This document shows positions 25,922 to 35,354 of a stretch of 64,000 nucleotides of DNA, one piece after another. A program made the translations under genes and the position numbers. This DNA is from Salinivirgaceae bacterium (GTDB taxonomy: Bacteria; Bacteroidota; Bacteroidia; Bacteroidales; Salinivirgaceae): positions 1 through 64,000 of the forward strand of contig JAQICA010000013.1 in the NCBI GenBank assembly GCA_027858775.1, read 5' to 3'. How positions within the stretch are numbered: position 1 is the stretch's first letter; each line of letters opens with the position of its first letter. The notes below the pieces were generated by a model. It ran no database searches. It had not been told where the DNA came from and saw only the letters and a list, made by a program, of their open reading frames with translations.

Positions 25922-27478
25922 CTAGTTCAGTAGTTTAACTTTTATTCGCTGTCCGGGCTTTAAGTATCTTCCTGAAGAAAGATTATTCATTTGAAGGATA
26001 TCGCGATCGGTTATGTCATCAAATTTCTTGGCAATTTCCCACAACGTATCACCTTTTTTCAAAGTATAATACTCATATTCTGCATCTTCCGGATAGTTTT
26101 TATTGTGGGTTTTTGTGGTTACAGCAACGGTTTTCCCAATTCGTTTTTGCTTTTCAGTAAACGATAGTTGATTAATATCGCTGTAATTGGCTGATCTTGA
26201 TTTGGGGACATAAACTACTAATTTTTGTCCCGATCGAATTACATTCCCACGAATTCCGTTCCAGTGGCGTAAATCACTAATTCGCACATTGTACCACTCA
26301 GAAATAAAGCCTAAATTATCGCCTGGCTTCACGGTATACGTCATGCGTTCATAATTTCCTGAAGGGGCATCGCCATAGTAACGCTGTGTATTTGGTGTTT
26401 GTGTTAAGGCTTTAGTATTAAAAAACACCGAATCTTTATACGCATAAATTGAGTCTTCCAACGATATAAACTCTGTAGCAAGCATATTTGGTAAGCGTAA
26501 AGGGTAAGCTTTCCCTCCTGGAATAATATTTCGCCTGTATTGTGGGTTCAAATCTTGTAGCTTTTTAAGCGGAATTTGCATAACCTCAGCAACTTGTCCC
26601 AAGTGCAACTTTGCAGTTACATTTACAGTATCGGTAATTAGTGGCATTTCAATTTTACGTGCACGTAAATTTAACTCTTGTTGATGGTTAAAAATGTATA
26701 TAACAGCTATAAAGCCGGGCACATAGCCCCTTGTTTCTCTTGGTAAATAGTAATAAATATCCCAAAAATTCGTCTTCCCTCCGCTACGCCTAATGGCTTT
26801 ATTAACATTACCGGGACCACAATTATAGGCTGCCAACGCCAGTGTCCAGTCATCGAAAATGGCGTAGAGCGATTCCAGGTATTGAGCAGCTGCATAGGTA
26901 GAAGCAGTCACATCTCGACGTTCATCAACGAATGAGGTTATCTCCATATTTAAAAACCTTCCGGTGGCATACATAAACTGCCATAAACCGGTGGCACCAA
27001 CTCTCGATACGGCTCGTGGATTAAGGGCCGATTCTATAATAGGTAAGTATTTCAACTCCATCGGCAAATTATAGCTATCGAGAACTTCTTCAAAATGTGG
27101 AAAATAATATTCAGACAACCCAAGCACAGTTTCTGTTAATTCGCGCTTATCTTGCAAGTACACCTTAAAATACGCCCGTACAATCTTATTGTATGTCATA
27201 TCGAAAAATACGGGCATAGTTGCCATATTGCTCATTATGACACTGTCGGATGGTAAATACCCAACGGTAGATTGAGTGTCGATATCGACCGTTTCCGTTG
27301 TATCGAAGTAAGAAACAGAACGACTTACATACCATGAATGCAATAAACTGTCATAATCTGTCGATAGCTTTTTCAAAGCAGTTTGCTCGGCAATACGGAC
27401 CGTATCAATTTGACCACTTAGTGCAAAAAGCACGGTTGAAAAACTAATCAGTATAATAGTTGAAAAAAATTTTATCAT
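25922..27478 (-). CDS. MltD-like lytic transglycosylase with two LysM domains
   Basis: The ATG at 27478 (MIKFFSTI) gives a proper signal peptide; the track start adds 22 odd residues. The protein is 518 aa. The SLT domain carries the catalytic Glu (E149) in IIESALNPRAVSRVGATGLWQF, AYNCGPGNV and the YVPGFIAV block. Two C-terminal LysM repeats (TVKPGDNLGFI and TLKKGDTLWEI) bind peptidoglycan. It cleaves glycan strands to anhydromuropeptides in the periplasm. Its linkage to MBOAT/SGNH genes matters because 6-O-acetylation of MurNAc blocks this reaction. Confidence 0.93.
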   Translation of the reverse strand: MIKFFSTIILISFSTVLFALSGQIDTVRIAEQTALKKLSTDYDSLLHSWYVSRSVSYFDTTETVDIDTQSTVGYLPSDSVIMSNMATMPVFFDMTYNKIVRAYFKVYLQDKRELTETVLGLSEYYFPHFEEVLDSYNLPMELKYLPIIESALNPRAVSRVGATGLWQFMYATGRFLNMEITSFVDERRDVTASTYAAAQYLESLYAIFDDWTLALAAYNCGPGNVNKAIRRSGGKTNFWDIYYYLPRETRGYVPGFIAVIYIFNHQQELNLRARKIEMPLITDTVNVTAKLHLGQVAEVMQIPLKKLQDLNPQYRRNIIPGGKAYPLRLPNMLATEFISLEDSIYAYKDSVFFNTKALTQTPNTQRYYGDAPSGNYERMTYTVKPGDNLGFISEWYNVRISDLRHWNGIRGNVIRSGQKLVVYVPKSRSANYSDINQLSFTEKQKRIGKTVAVTTKTHNKNYPEDAEYEYYTLKKGDTLWEIAKKFDDITDRDILQMNNLSSGRYLKPGQRIKVKLLN

Positions 27479-27645
27479 TGGATTGTGAGTTAAAAATCGT
27501 AATTCTGGGGTTTGGTACGAATATAAAATAATCTTGTGTAGCATCCAAGGGTTTAACGGAATTCACCGTTAAAAGATATACTTTGGAAAAATAAATATGC
27601 CAAGTGAAATTGAAATTTTTTCATGAAAATTCAGAAGTTTACTAT

Positions 27646-28212
27646 TTAAAAACTTAGCGATACTCCTAAACCGATGTTTCCCGCCCCTGATTGTTGGTTA
27701 CTTGTCCATGTATTTTGGTAAATAAAAGGCTGGTAACGTAAAGTCAGATCATCACTAATATCGTATTCAAATAAATGCGCCTCTACGGTTGCGTCCATAA
27801 TTTGGAGTAAGTACAAAAATCCTAAACCAATATAATTCAAATCTCTTGAACGGCGCCACTTCTCACGTTCCCTACGCAGGGTTTCTTCATTAACACCTTC
27901 ATAAAGATCATCAATTGTTTCATTGACTTTTTGTTCATAAAGACTCCGCCACTTTAGGTATTCCATATTATTAAAGTGAATAAAATAGGTAAAAGCAGCA
28001 AACCCACCATAAATGATGGGTACTTTCCAATATGCCCGATTGTATACCTGGCCTGCTCCGGGTAAAAATGTAGAATATAGGGTAGCTTTACGTGGCGAAT
28101 GAGCTTTCTTCTCCAAATGTTCATTTTCGGTTGATTGTCCAAAACCGCTCAAAAGCAAAAGCAATAACAATAAAGTAAAACCAAACCGCATGAACTCGCA
28201 TTTATTATTCAT
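27646..28212 (-). CDS. DUF5683 domain protein
   Basis: 188 aa. Signal peptide (MRFGFTLLLLLLLLSGFGQ if the second ATG at 28191 is used), then the DUF5683 core: LYSTFLPGAGQVYNRAYWKVPIIYGG, a hydrophobic stretch, and REKWRRSRDL. The C-terminus looks like a small set of beta strands. Its function is unknown. The position directly after parB is conserved in Bacteroidota as far as I recall. The ORF overlaps the parB stop by 8 bp if the first ATG is used. Confidence 0.82.
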   Translation of the reverse strand: MNNKCEFMRFGFTLLLLLLLLSGFGQSTENEHLEKKAHSPRKATLYSTFLPGAGQVYNRAYWKVPIIYGGFAAFTYFIHFNNMEYLKWRSLYEQKVNETIDDLYEGVNEETLRREREKWRRSRDLNYIGLGFLYLLQIMDATVEAHLFEYDISDDLTLRYQPFIYQNTWTSNQQSGAGNIGLGVSLSF

Positions 28213-29104
28213 TCTTAACCTGATCGAACAGTGCTATTATTCGTTCCAGCTCATCATCGCTTTTAAAGGGAATCACAATTTGGCCTTTCCCATCATCGGC
28301 ACGTTTTAGCTTCACACCCGTCCGGAAAAATCCATCTAAATGTTTCTGCAATTGCTTATACTCCTCGGAAAGCTTTTTTCGACCCGAGGCAGATTGGTTA
28401 GCCGCTTGTTCTTTAATGTCCTCTCCAGAATTAATGGCTTTGGTCATCTCCTCTACTTTGCGAACAGAAAGTGCTTCTTTAACAATGAGTTCGAAAAGAT
28501 ACAATTGATCATCTTCACCTTCAATTGTGATTAAGGCACGTGCATGCCCCATAGAAAGGACTTTGTGTCGAATTCCTTTCTGAATTTCAGCAGGTAATTT
28601 TAATAAACGAAGATAGTTAGTAATTGTCGACCGTTGTTTTCCAACCCTGGTACTCAAATCTTGCTGAGTAAGCTTACACTCCTCCATTAGTCTTTGGTAA
28701 CTAATGGCAATTTCAATTGCATCTAAATCTTCGCGTTGAATATTCTCAACTAACGCCATTTCGAGCATCGCTTGATCGTCGGCAGTGCGTATGTAGGCAG
28801 GAATACGATCCAAACCTGCCATTTTTGCAGCTCTTGTTCTACGTTCACCGCTTATTATTTGATACTCGTCTTCGCTTATCTGGCGCACAGTAATGGGTTG
28901 TATAATACCAAGCTCAGTAATCGATGCAGATAATTCTTCCAGGGCTTCTTCATCAAACTCCGTTCTGGGTTGAAACGGGTTCACTTTCACTTGACTTATC
29001 AACACTTCCCGAATAGCATCATTCTGAATTGGTTCTTCTGCTTTGGGTGACTCTTCAATTAAGGCTCCCAGTCCCCTTCCTAGTGCTTTCTTCTTCGCTA
29101 CCAT
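28205..29104 (-). CDS. parB: Chromosome partitioning protein ParB
   Basis: 299 aa. The N-terminal CTPase domain (about 35-130) has the RxxR-type motif in ISGERRTRAAKMAG and ALVENIQREDLDAIE. The central helix-turn-helix is LTQQDLSTRVGKQRSTITNYLRLL. A C-terminal dimerisation helix follows. ParB binds parS sites near the origin and spreads as a CTP-dependent clamp. It follows parA by 18 bp. No parS-like palindrome was found in this window. Confidence 0.95.
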   Translation of the reverse strand: MVAKKKALGRGLGALIEESPKAEEPIQNDAIREVLISQVKVNPFQPRTEFDEEALEELSASITELGIIQPITVRQISEDEYQIISGERRTRAAKMAGLDRIPAYIRTADDQAMLEMALVENIQREDLDAIEIAISYQRLMEECKLTQQDLSTRVGKQRSTITNYLRLLKLPAEIQKGIRHKVLSMGHARALITIEGEDDQLYLFELIVKEALSVRKVEEMTKAINSGEDIKEQAANQSASGRKKLSEEYKQLQKHLDGFFRTGVKLKRADDGKGQIVIPFKSDDELERIIALFDQVKNE

Positions 29105-29122
29105 TTTTGTAATAAACTAATA

Positions 29123-29923
29123 TTAATTAACTTTCTTTTCTTCGTTACTCATCTTAGTTGCATTGTTACGCTGCAACAATTCTTTTCCCAAATTCAAATA
29201 ATTTGTAGATCCAATGCTTCCTGCATCATATAAAACAATTGGTTTGCCATAGCTTGGCGCTTCACCCAATTTTATATTCCGTTGAATAATGGTATCGAAG
29301 GCCATCGATTCAAAATGCGACCGAACTTCGTCTACTACCTGATTGGAAAGGCGTGTACGCCCATCGTACATGGTAAGTAAGAAACCCTCTATTTCGAGTT
29401 CTTTATTCAAGTTGCTCTGAATTATTTTAATGGTGTTCAATAATTTCCCGAGACCTTCAAGGGCAAAATACTCGCACTGAACCGGAATCATAATCGAATC
29501 GGCAGCCGACAATGCATTAACTGTAATAAGTCCAAGAGATGGAGAACAGTCGATTAGCACCCAATCGTAATCTTCACGAATATCTTTAATAACCGAGCGC
29601 ATCATGTATTCCCGATTTGGCATGTTGAGCATCTCAATTTCGGCACCCACAAGGTCTATATTCGAGGGAATTAGGTCTACCGTTTCCATTTCGGTGTTTA
29701 ATACCGCTTTGCGAGGATCGACATCATCTACAATACAATCGTATATACTCGCTTTAACATTACGAACATCAAATCCAAAACCTGAGGTAGCATTGGCCTG
29801 CGGATCAGCATCTATAAGTAATACTTTTTGTTCCAATACGCCCAAACTTGCGGCTAGATTAATCGCAGTTGTTGTTTTCCCAACTCCTCCTTTTTGATTA
29901 GCAAGTGCAATAACTTTTGACAT
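29123..29923 (-). CDS. parA: Chromosome partitioning ATPase ParA/Soj
   Basis: 266 aa. Deviant Walker A KGGVGKTTTAINLAASL (residues about 11-27) with both signature lysines, the switch DADPQANATSG, and Walker B DWVLIDCSPSLGL. ParA dimerises on ATP, binds DNA nonspecifically and moves ParB-parS complexes. It is the first gene of the minus-strand run parA-parB-DUF5683, with the wall genes following after a 167-bp gap. Confidence 0.96.
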   Translation of the reverse strand: MSKVIALANQKGGVGKTTTAINLAASLGVLEQKVLLIDADPQANATSGFGFDVRNVKASIYDCIVDDVDPRKAVLNTEMETVDLIPSNIDLVGAEIEMLNMPNREYMMRSVIKDIREDYDWVLIDCSPSLGLITVNALSAADSIMIPVQCEYFALEGLGKLLNTIKIIQSNLNKELEIEGFLLTMYDGRTRLSNQVVDEVRSHFESMAFDTIIQRNIKLGEAPSYGKPIVLYDAGSIGSTNYLNLGKELLQRNNATKMSNEEKKVN

Positions 29924-30095
29924 ATGTATTCAGTTTAATTTCAATATATTACGACTTTAAAGAATGTATTATATTCGTTCATTGTCGAAGCTGCAATTTA
30001 GTGAAAATATTGTATGTTTTCTAATATGTTTGGTGCAAAGATTTAAGATATATCATAGCTATCTGATTGTCAGCGTATGCCTTCTCTTCTGGCAC

Positions 30096-31205
30096 TTAAA
30101 ACAATTCGTAATGGCATAATTTACTCTCGATCGGGCCATTAAACAGTGTAATGCGAGCGCTGGTTTTCAAGCCTATATTCTTAAGCGCCTGCGGATTACC
30201 CGATATTATCCATGCATTGTAATCTTTAAACTCATTTTTTAGATGGTCGCCAAACCGACGGTACAATTTTTCAACTTCGTCTGCCTTTACTCGCTTATCG
30301 TAAGGTGGATTGGTAATAATTGTACCTTGTTCGTCCTCACCTTGGATAGATGAAAAATCGCTAACCTGAACCGAAATGGCTTTTTGTAAGAAAGCACTTT
30401 CAATGTTTGCTTTAGCAAACCCAATTTGTTTTGGAGAAATGTCAACTCCAAGAATTGGGACTTCAATTTTCACCTGTTCATCTTCTTCTTGTACTTCTTC
30501 TAAAACTTTCCGTTCAAAGTCCAACCAATGTTCAAATGCAAACTGATCGCGATATACACCCGGACGTATATTGGCTGCAATGAGTGCTGCTTCTGTTAAT
30601 ATTGTTCCGGAACCGCAAAATGGGTCAATTAACTCATTTTCGCCACGCCATCCGCTTTGAAGAACAATACCTGCCGCCAAAACTTCATTTATGGATGCTT
30701 CACCATGGTGCTTTCGGTATCCGCGCTTAAAGAGGGCTTGTCCACTGGAGTTTAGAGAAATAGTACACTCTTTATCTTTTAAGTGAACATCGATCCGCAC
30801 TTGTGGATTTTCCTTATCTACATTGGGGCGGCGGCGAGCCACATCGGTAAAATAGTCGGCCACAGCATCTTTCGTGCGCAATTCCAGAAAATGGGAGTGA
30901 TCGAAAATTGTTGAATTTGTTGTAGCATTTACGAGTATGGTTTTGCGCACACGGAAGTATTGTTGCCAATCGATGCTTCGCACCTGATCGTAAAAGTCTT
31001 GCTGGCTTTCAATTGTAAATGTCTTAATAGGCATCAACACATTCAATGCGGTACGCAGGGCTAAATTTGCTCTGTAAAGCATTGCTTTATCACCTTCAAA
31101 TGAAACGGCTCGGTTGAGTATTTCTACATTTTGAGCACCCAGTTCTCTCAGTTCCTGAGCAAGTGTTTCTTCTAATCCGAGAAAAGTTTTAGATACTAAT
31201 TTCAT
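30096..31205 (-). CDS. THUMP-domain RNA methyltransferase (RlmL N-terminal/YpsC-like)
   Basis: From the ATG at 31205 (MKLVSKTF; the track start is a TTG) the protein is 369 aa. N-terminal THUMP domain (about 40-155) for RNA binding, then a Rossmann methyltransferase with DPFCGSGTILTEAALIA (SAM site) and the catalytic TNPPYDKR. The NPPY motif shows a base N-methyltransferase, probably m2G in 23S rRNA as in RlmL. It lacks the second methyltransferase half of the fused E. coli RlmKL. Confidence 0.92.
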   Translation of the reverse strand: MKLVSKTFLGLEETLAQELRELGAQNVEILNRAVSFEGDKAMLYRANLALRTALNVLMPIKTFTIESQQDFYDQVRSIDWQQYFRVRKTILVNATTNSTIFDHSHFLELRTKDAVADYFTDVARRRPNVDKENPQVRIDVHLKDKECTISLNSSGQALFKRGYRKHHGEASINEVLAAGIVLQSGWRGENELIDPFCGSGTILTEAALIAANIRPGVYRDQFAFEHWLDFERKVLEEVQEEDEQVKIEVPILGVDISPKQIGFAKANIESAFLQKAISVQVSDFSSIQGEDEQGTIITNPPYDKRVKADEVEKLYRRFGDHLKNEFKDYNAWIISGNPQALKNIGLKTSARITLFNGPIESKLCHYELF

Positions 31206-31649
31206 TAAAATCAATAATTTTTGTTTTTCACTCTGATAACTAAGCGGTCGTATTTATTCATTTTATATTAAACACAATCAACCGACCATATACTTACGGA
31301 ATATTCTTGTGGAAAGTTCCTTTTTTAATCTCTGTTTTCGATTTTCCTATTAGATAGTGCCAATGGTAAATATCCAAAGTGCAGAATTTGATTTGAGGCT
31401 GCGAAGATACGAAAATGGTTCCAAAAATACCCCCTATCGTGTCCTTAATAACTCTCTTTTGTAAAATGTATTTTGGTTATGGCAAGTGTCATATCAAGAA
31501 TGCCTCGACTGCCCAGGTATTGATCTGTTTTTTCTACGTTAAAAAATGATTACAGAACGCTGCTATACGCACTTTTTCTGCCAGGTTAAAATCGAAAATA
31601 TCTGCAACTAATCCGTCATTTCAGGCAAAACGTGACAGGAGTGTTAAAA
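31206..31649. other. 444-bp intergenic region; no gene supported
   Basis: No ORF with protein-like character. The left part upstream of the methyltransferase start should hold its promoter. The rest (about 31440-31640) is unexplained, less AT-rich than other gaps, and could hide a small RNA; no structure could be proved by eye. Confidence 0.4.
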
Positions 31650-31684
31650 AAGCAAAAGGGTGATGTATACTGACACCACCCTTT
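31650..31684 (-). terminator. Terminator of the clpS-nfeD-floA operon
   Basis: On the minus strand AAAGGGTG / CACCCTTT form an 8-bp stem around a 14-nt loop, followed by a T-rich tail (TTTTGCTTTTTT). It starts about 20 nt past the floA stop. Confidence 0.8.
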
Positions 31685-31705
31685 CCCAATTAGTTTTGCT
31701 AACGA

Positions 31706-32677
31706 TTATATGTTTGATTCTTCATCGTCAGAAATTGAATCTCTCATTTTTGTATCTGATTCAATATTTCGCATTCTATAATAATCCATTATACCAAGAT
31801 TTCCGTTCCGGAAGGCTTCCGCAATTGCTTTTGGCACATCGGCCTGGGCTTCGATTACTTTTGCTTGCATTTCCTGGGCAAGCGCTTTCATTTCCTGCTC
31901 TTGAGCTACTGCCATAGCCCTGCGTTCTTCGGCACGTGCTTGTGCAATATTTTTGTCAGCATTGGCCTGATCAATTTGTAGAACAGCACCTATATTTTTA
32001 CCTATATCGATATCGGCAATATCAATAGATAATATTTCAAATGCCGTACCGGCATCGAGTCCTTTTGAAAGCACTACTCTTGTAATATTATCGGGGTTTT
32101 CCAAAACGGCTTTATGGTCGACTGATGAACCAATAGACGATACAATACCTTCTCCAACACGAGCTAGTACGGTCTCTTCGCCGGCTCCACCTACGAGTTG
32201 TTTAATATTGGCTCGCACAGTAACCCGTGCTTTGCAAATAAGCTGAATACCGTCTTTCGAAACGGCAGTTACCGGTTTGGTGTTAATTACCTGAGGATTA
32301 ACAGACATTTGTACTGCTTCAAACACATCGCGGCCTGCAAGATCGATGGCAGTTGCCATTTTAAAGGTTAAGTCAATATTCGCTTTGCTGGCAGAAACCA
32401 AGGCATGCACTACGTGCTCTACATGTCCACCGGCCAAATAATGCGCCTCTAATTCATCCCTATTAAGCACCAGTCCGGCCTTAGATCCTTCAATAAGTGC
32501 TCTTACAATAACCGATGGTGGAACTTTACGCCATCGCATTAAAATTAATTGCAACAAAGAAATGCGAACACCCGAAACGAGTGCTGAAAACCACAAGCCA
32601 ATGGGTACGAAGTAAAGAAAAATCCATAATACAACGATTATGGCTGCTATTACAACTAAATAAAAGGTTATTTCCAT
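31706..32677 (-). CDS. floA: Flotillin-like protein FloA
   Basis: 323 aa. N-terminal membrane hairpin or helix (about 5-28), then an SPFH-like domain ([65 protein letters not shown]), then an Ala/Glu/Gln-rich coiled coil ([21 protein letters not shown]). This matches UPF0365/FloA in order and length. FloA organises membrane microdomains. The nfeD gene 4 bp upstream in the operon is its usual partner. Confidence 0.95.
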   Translation of the reverse strand: MEITFYLVVIAAIIVVLWIFLYFVPIGLWFSALVSGVRISLLQLILMRWRKVPPSVIVRALIEGSKAGLVLNRDELEAHYLAGGHVEHVVHALVSASKANIDLTFKMATAIDLAGRDVFEAVQMSVNPQVINTKPVTAVSKDGIQLICKARVTVRANIKQLVGGAGEETVLARVGEGIVSSIGSSVDHKAVLENPDNITRVVLSKGLDAGTAFEILSIDIADIDIGKNIGAVLQIDQANADKNIAQARAEERRAMAVAQEQEMKALAQEMQAKVIEAQADVPKAIAEAFRNGNLGIMDYYRMRNIESDTKMRDSISDDEESNI

Positions 32678-32681
32678 AATA

Positions 32682-33158
32682 TTAATTTGTTAAATGTTTA
32701 ACGATTAACGTGTTCATTTCAACTTTTATAACTTTTACGGGCTGTTTTTCATCAACATAGGAATCATAGGAGCGGGCTTCGTAGCTTTTTCCATTGATGC
32801 GTATACGCCCCATGGGGTTTAGGCGCGAAATGCAAATGCCTTCATCGCCGGGTTTTACTTCGTCGCTCAATTTTGTTTCCGATACCATGCCACTAACGTT
32901 AGTATTGAGCATGAATTTCCTCCAGGTTCCTGAGCGCAGAGCCCAAACTATGGCAAGCATTAAAAAAGCTAAAGTGCCCCACAACACATAGTTTCCGGTG
33001 GTTGCACCGAAACTTTCGTAGGCAAGATAAATTCCTCCTGCCATAAACAGTATTCCGCCTATTGCTGCAACAGTGGTTCCTGGAATAACCAAAAACTCGA
33101 GCAGAAGTAACAATACTCCAACAAATATTAATAATCCAACTGCTATTGTTGCTCCCAT
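32682..33158 (-). CDS. NfeD-like membrane protein
   Basis: 158 aa, the short NfeD form without the N-terminal protease. Three or four membrane helices (about 5-90) are followed by a small OB-fold ([27 protein letters not shown]). NfeD proteins work with flotillins and stomatins in membrane microdomains. The stop of clpS and this start share one base region (33158), so the three genes clpS, nfeD and floA form one unit. Confidence 0.92.
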   Translation of the reverse strand: MGATIAVGLLIFVGVLLLLLEFLVIPGTTVAAIGGILFMAGGIYLAYESFGATTGNYVLWGTLAFLMLAIVWALRSGTWRKFMLNTNVSGMVSETKLSDEVKPGDEGICISRLNPMGRIRINGKSYEARSYDSYVDEKQPVKVIKVEMNTLIVKHLTN

Positions 33159-33442
33159 TATTCAATTGTTACAGATAGTCCCCGGTCGCGTAAAATATTA
33201 TACATTGGTTTGAGATAATCGTTTGTTCCCGATTTTATATCACACTTTCCCTTATAATGTGTAATATAAGCACACTGTTCAGCCTGTTCATTCTTATGCG
33301 AACAAACATCAACCAATGATTTTATGACAAAATCGAAAGAATTTACATCATCATTGTGAAGCAATAAAGTTTTTTGCCCCACCTGCTTATCAACGCTAGC
33401 TTTTCGATTTTTAGGGTTTACATTTGAGTTTTCTAATGTCAT
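33158..33442 (-). CDS. clpS: ATP-dependent Clp protease adaptor ClpS
   Basis: 94 aa. The ClpS core is clear: LLHNDDVNSFDFVIKSL and the KGKCDIKSG block near the hydrophobic pocket that binds N-degron residues (N34-D35-D36-type acidic cluster). ClpS brings N-end-rule substrates to ClpA/ClpC. It leads the operon with nfeD and floA. Confidence 0.93.
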   Translation of the reverse strand: MTLENSNVNPKNRKASVDKQVGQKTLLLHNDDVNSFDFVIKSLVDVCSHKNEQAEQCAYITHYKGKCDIKSGTNDYLKPMYNILRDRGLSVTIE

Positions 33443-33511
33443 AGTTTTAGTTCTTTACTTAGGAAAATTTTTTGATTGCCTGCCAGTATTACCTACTTCA
33501 GTCAAACGTAA

Positions 33512-33519
33512 CAAAAGTA
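33512..33519 (-). promoter_or_regulatory. Possible -7 box for clpS-nfeD-floA
   Basis: TACTTTTG on the minus strand matches TAnnTTTG and lies 70 bp before the clpS ATG. The -33 region is not convincing. Confidence 0.4.
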
Positions 33520-33654
33520 GACATTTTTTTAGTAAATAGTATCATTTATTCCGACAAAACAGCCAGCAAGTTAGGGATATAACCGCTAAAGGATAACAAT
33601 TATGATTAAACCCAATTCACTGGTATTATTTTCATACTTTTACAGAAAAAAGAA

Positions 33655-33897
33655 ATGAAGTGTAGGCCGAATTGTGGCGCTTGTTGCATTGCTCCATCAA
33701 TATCATCTCCCATTCCGGGAATGCCAAAAGGAAAACCTGCGGGTGTAAAATGCATACATTTAGATGATAATTACTTGTGTGAAATTTTTGATTCACCCCT
33801 CAGACCAAAGGTTTGTGGGGAATTTGAGGCGGAAGAGATTATTTGTGGAAAAAACCGCGATGAAGCCCTGCGAATACTAAATCAGTTAGAATTATAG
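33655..33897 (+). CDS. YkgJ-type Cys cluster protein (putative zinc/iron binding)
   Basis: 80 aa with eight Cys or near, arranged as CxxNCGACC at the N-terminus, then KCIHL, LCEIF, KVCGEF and a final Cys. This is the CxxxCxxCC pattern of the UPF0153/YkgJ family, thought to bind Zn or Fe-S. It is monocistronic, divergent from the clpS operon, and the start has an AAAGAA ribosome-site-like stretch. The biological role is unknown. Confidence 0.88.
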   Translation: MKCRPNCGACCIAPSISSPIPGMPKGKPAGVKCIHLDDNYLCEIFDSPLRPKVCGEFEAEEIICGKNRDEALRILNQLEL

Positions 33898-33940
33898 AAA
33901 GTAGCTAAAGCCACAAACCAAATCACTCACCTCTCGGGAA

Positions 33941-34759
33941 TTAATAATGCAGTTGCAGCAAACTTTGTTTTACGGCAGAAGACTCGCAGGTAATAAAAAG
34001 TTTTTCGCCAACAAATGCAATTCCTTCTGTCTGGTATTTATATAAATCCTCCATTTTATTCTTTATAAGAGGCTTACTCAGATCATCGATTTTATATTTC
34101 CATAAAATAGGAACATAATCGTGATAACCTATGAAGAATATAAACTCGCCTTTTAATGCTGCACCGGTAATTAAACCACCAGGATTAAAGTGCTGCTTTT
34201 TCTTAGCAACTTGTTCACCATTTCTAAGTTCTAATGTATACACATCACTATTAAACGTCACCCAATCTTTAGTAAAAAGCCACACTTCATCATCAACAAC
34301 TACCATGGCTTCACAGTCGAATGGGGTTTTACGGTTCGAAGGAACAAAGTTGGTTTGATCGGGATAGGAAAAATTGATTTCGAAAACCGGATTGGCTTCT
34401 GTTTTATTGATATCGGATATATTAACCGCTATAATTTTAAGATTTTTTCTTTTGCCTTTATTATTTCCAAAATCGCCAATTAACATGTAATTTTCTGAAA
34501 GTGCTAACGATTCCCAGTCGTGATTTTTCACACCCTGAATTTCCACGGTATGTTCAATTTCTCCAGCATCATTAAAGGCATATACTTTGTTTTCGCCTCC
34601 ACTATCATTAATTGTCCAGAAAAAATCATTATAAACAACCAATGCCGATGTTTCCTTTAGCTTATCGGGCAAAGAAGAAATAAGCGTAGAAGAAATCTGT
34701 GCCTGAAATGGGCATATAACCGCAAATACTAAGAAAATGGTTGTGAATATCTTTTTCAT
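33941..34759 (-). CDS. Secreted beta-propeller-like protein
   Basis: 272 aa with a signal peptide (residues 1-20, VICPFQAQ). The repeated pattern of strands (FFWTINDSGGENKVYAF, DWESLALSENYMLIGDFG, DCEAMVVVDDEVWLFTKDW, YQTEGIAFVGEKLFITCE) suggests a beta-propeller. The DWESLA and DCEAM blocks resemble SdiA-regulated or esterase-like-phytase proteins. No catalytic assignment is possible. It is convergent with the YkgJ gene and follows the membrane GyrI-like gene by 49 bp. Confidence 0.65.
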   Translation of the reverse strand: MKKIFTTIFLVFAVICPFQAQISSTLISSLPDKLKETSALVVYNDFFWTINDSGGENKVYAFNDAGEIEHTVEIQGVKNHDWESLALSENYMLIGDFGNNKGKRKNLKIIAVNISDINKTEANPVFEINFSYPDQTNFVPSNRKTPFDCEAMVVVDDEVWLFTKDWVTFNSDVYTLELRNGEQVAKKKQHFNPGGLITGAALKGEFIFFIGYHDYVPILWKYKIDDLSKPLIKNKMEDLYKYQTEGIAFVGEKLFITCESSAVKQSLLQLHY

Positions 34760-34808
34760 GATTTACTAGAGTAATGAAATATTTATTATGAAAAGCATAA
34801 AACTGGGA

Positions 34809-35354
34809 TTATTCCATTGGCATTAAATAGACGATGGTTCGATTCTGCATATCATATATTTCAATAATTTCCCGTTCGGGTTTATGGCGTTTAGTAAGTT
34901 CCTTATTAAATGCCTTATACACTTTCATAGCCCCAATAGCAATGGAAAAGCGGCTTTTGTATGGAAATGAAGTGGCAAGGTAATCATTATGTTTTATTGA
35001 CTTTACATTCAATTCAGGCACTCTGTTTGCTCCAACCGTTTCGGGGACCATAAAACCAACATCGCTTCTCAATTCTTTTTTGCGTGTTTTGCGCGGATTA
35101 TCGTAGTAAATCACGCCCATATTTACGATTGGAACATCGGCTGCTTTAAGCTGATCTAGCATACTTTCTAATATAGTTCCATTTTTCGAGTAGTCGCCCC
35201 GGTATGATTTATATACAAAATTAAACGGTTGGAATTTGATTTCGCGTATGGCTGTTTTGTGTAACACCCGATGAAAAAGAAAAAATCCGGCAACAAGTGC
35301 TAAAAACACAAAAAATACAATCATCGGGATAAAGAAATAGTCTGACAATATCAT
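34809..35354 (-). CDS. Membrane-anchored GyrI-like (TEX264-like) protein
   Basis: 181 aa. One N-terminal helix (about 8-28, FFIPMIVFFVFLALVAGFFLF) and a cytoplasmic GyrI-like/SOUL-type small-molecule-binding domain (about 40-181: FVYKSYRGDYSKNG, MGVIYYDNPRK, SDVGFMVPE, AIGAMKVYKAFN, EIYDMQNRTIVYLMP). A single N-terminal helix plus GyrI-like domain is the layout of eukaryotic TEX264. Its ATG overlaps the stop of the upstream SpoIIE phosphatase gene (ATGA), so translation is coupled and the two products probably act together. Confidence 0.82.
   Translation of the reverse strand: MILSDYFFIPMIVFFVFLALVAGFFLFHRVLHKTAIREIKFQPFNFVYKSYRGDYSKNGTILESMLDQLKAADVPIVNMGVIYYDNPRKTRKKELRSDVGFMVPETVGANRVPELNVKSIKHNDYLATSFPYKSRFSIAIGAMKVYKAFNKELTKRHKPEREIIEIYDMQNRTIVYLMPME

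Noticed and set aside
27640-30060. parS sites around parAB
   Set aside because: No palindrome close to TGTTCCACGTGGAACA was found by eye.
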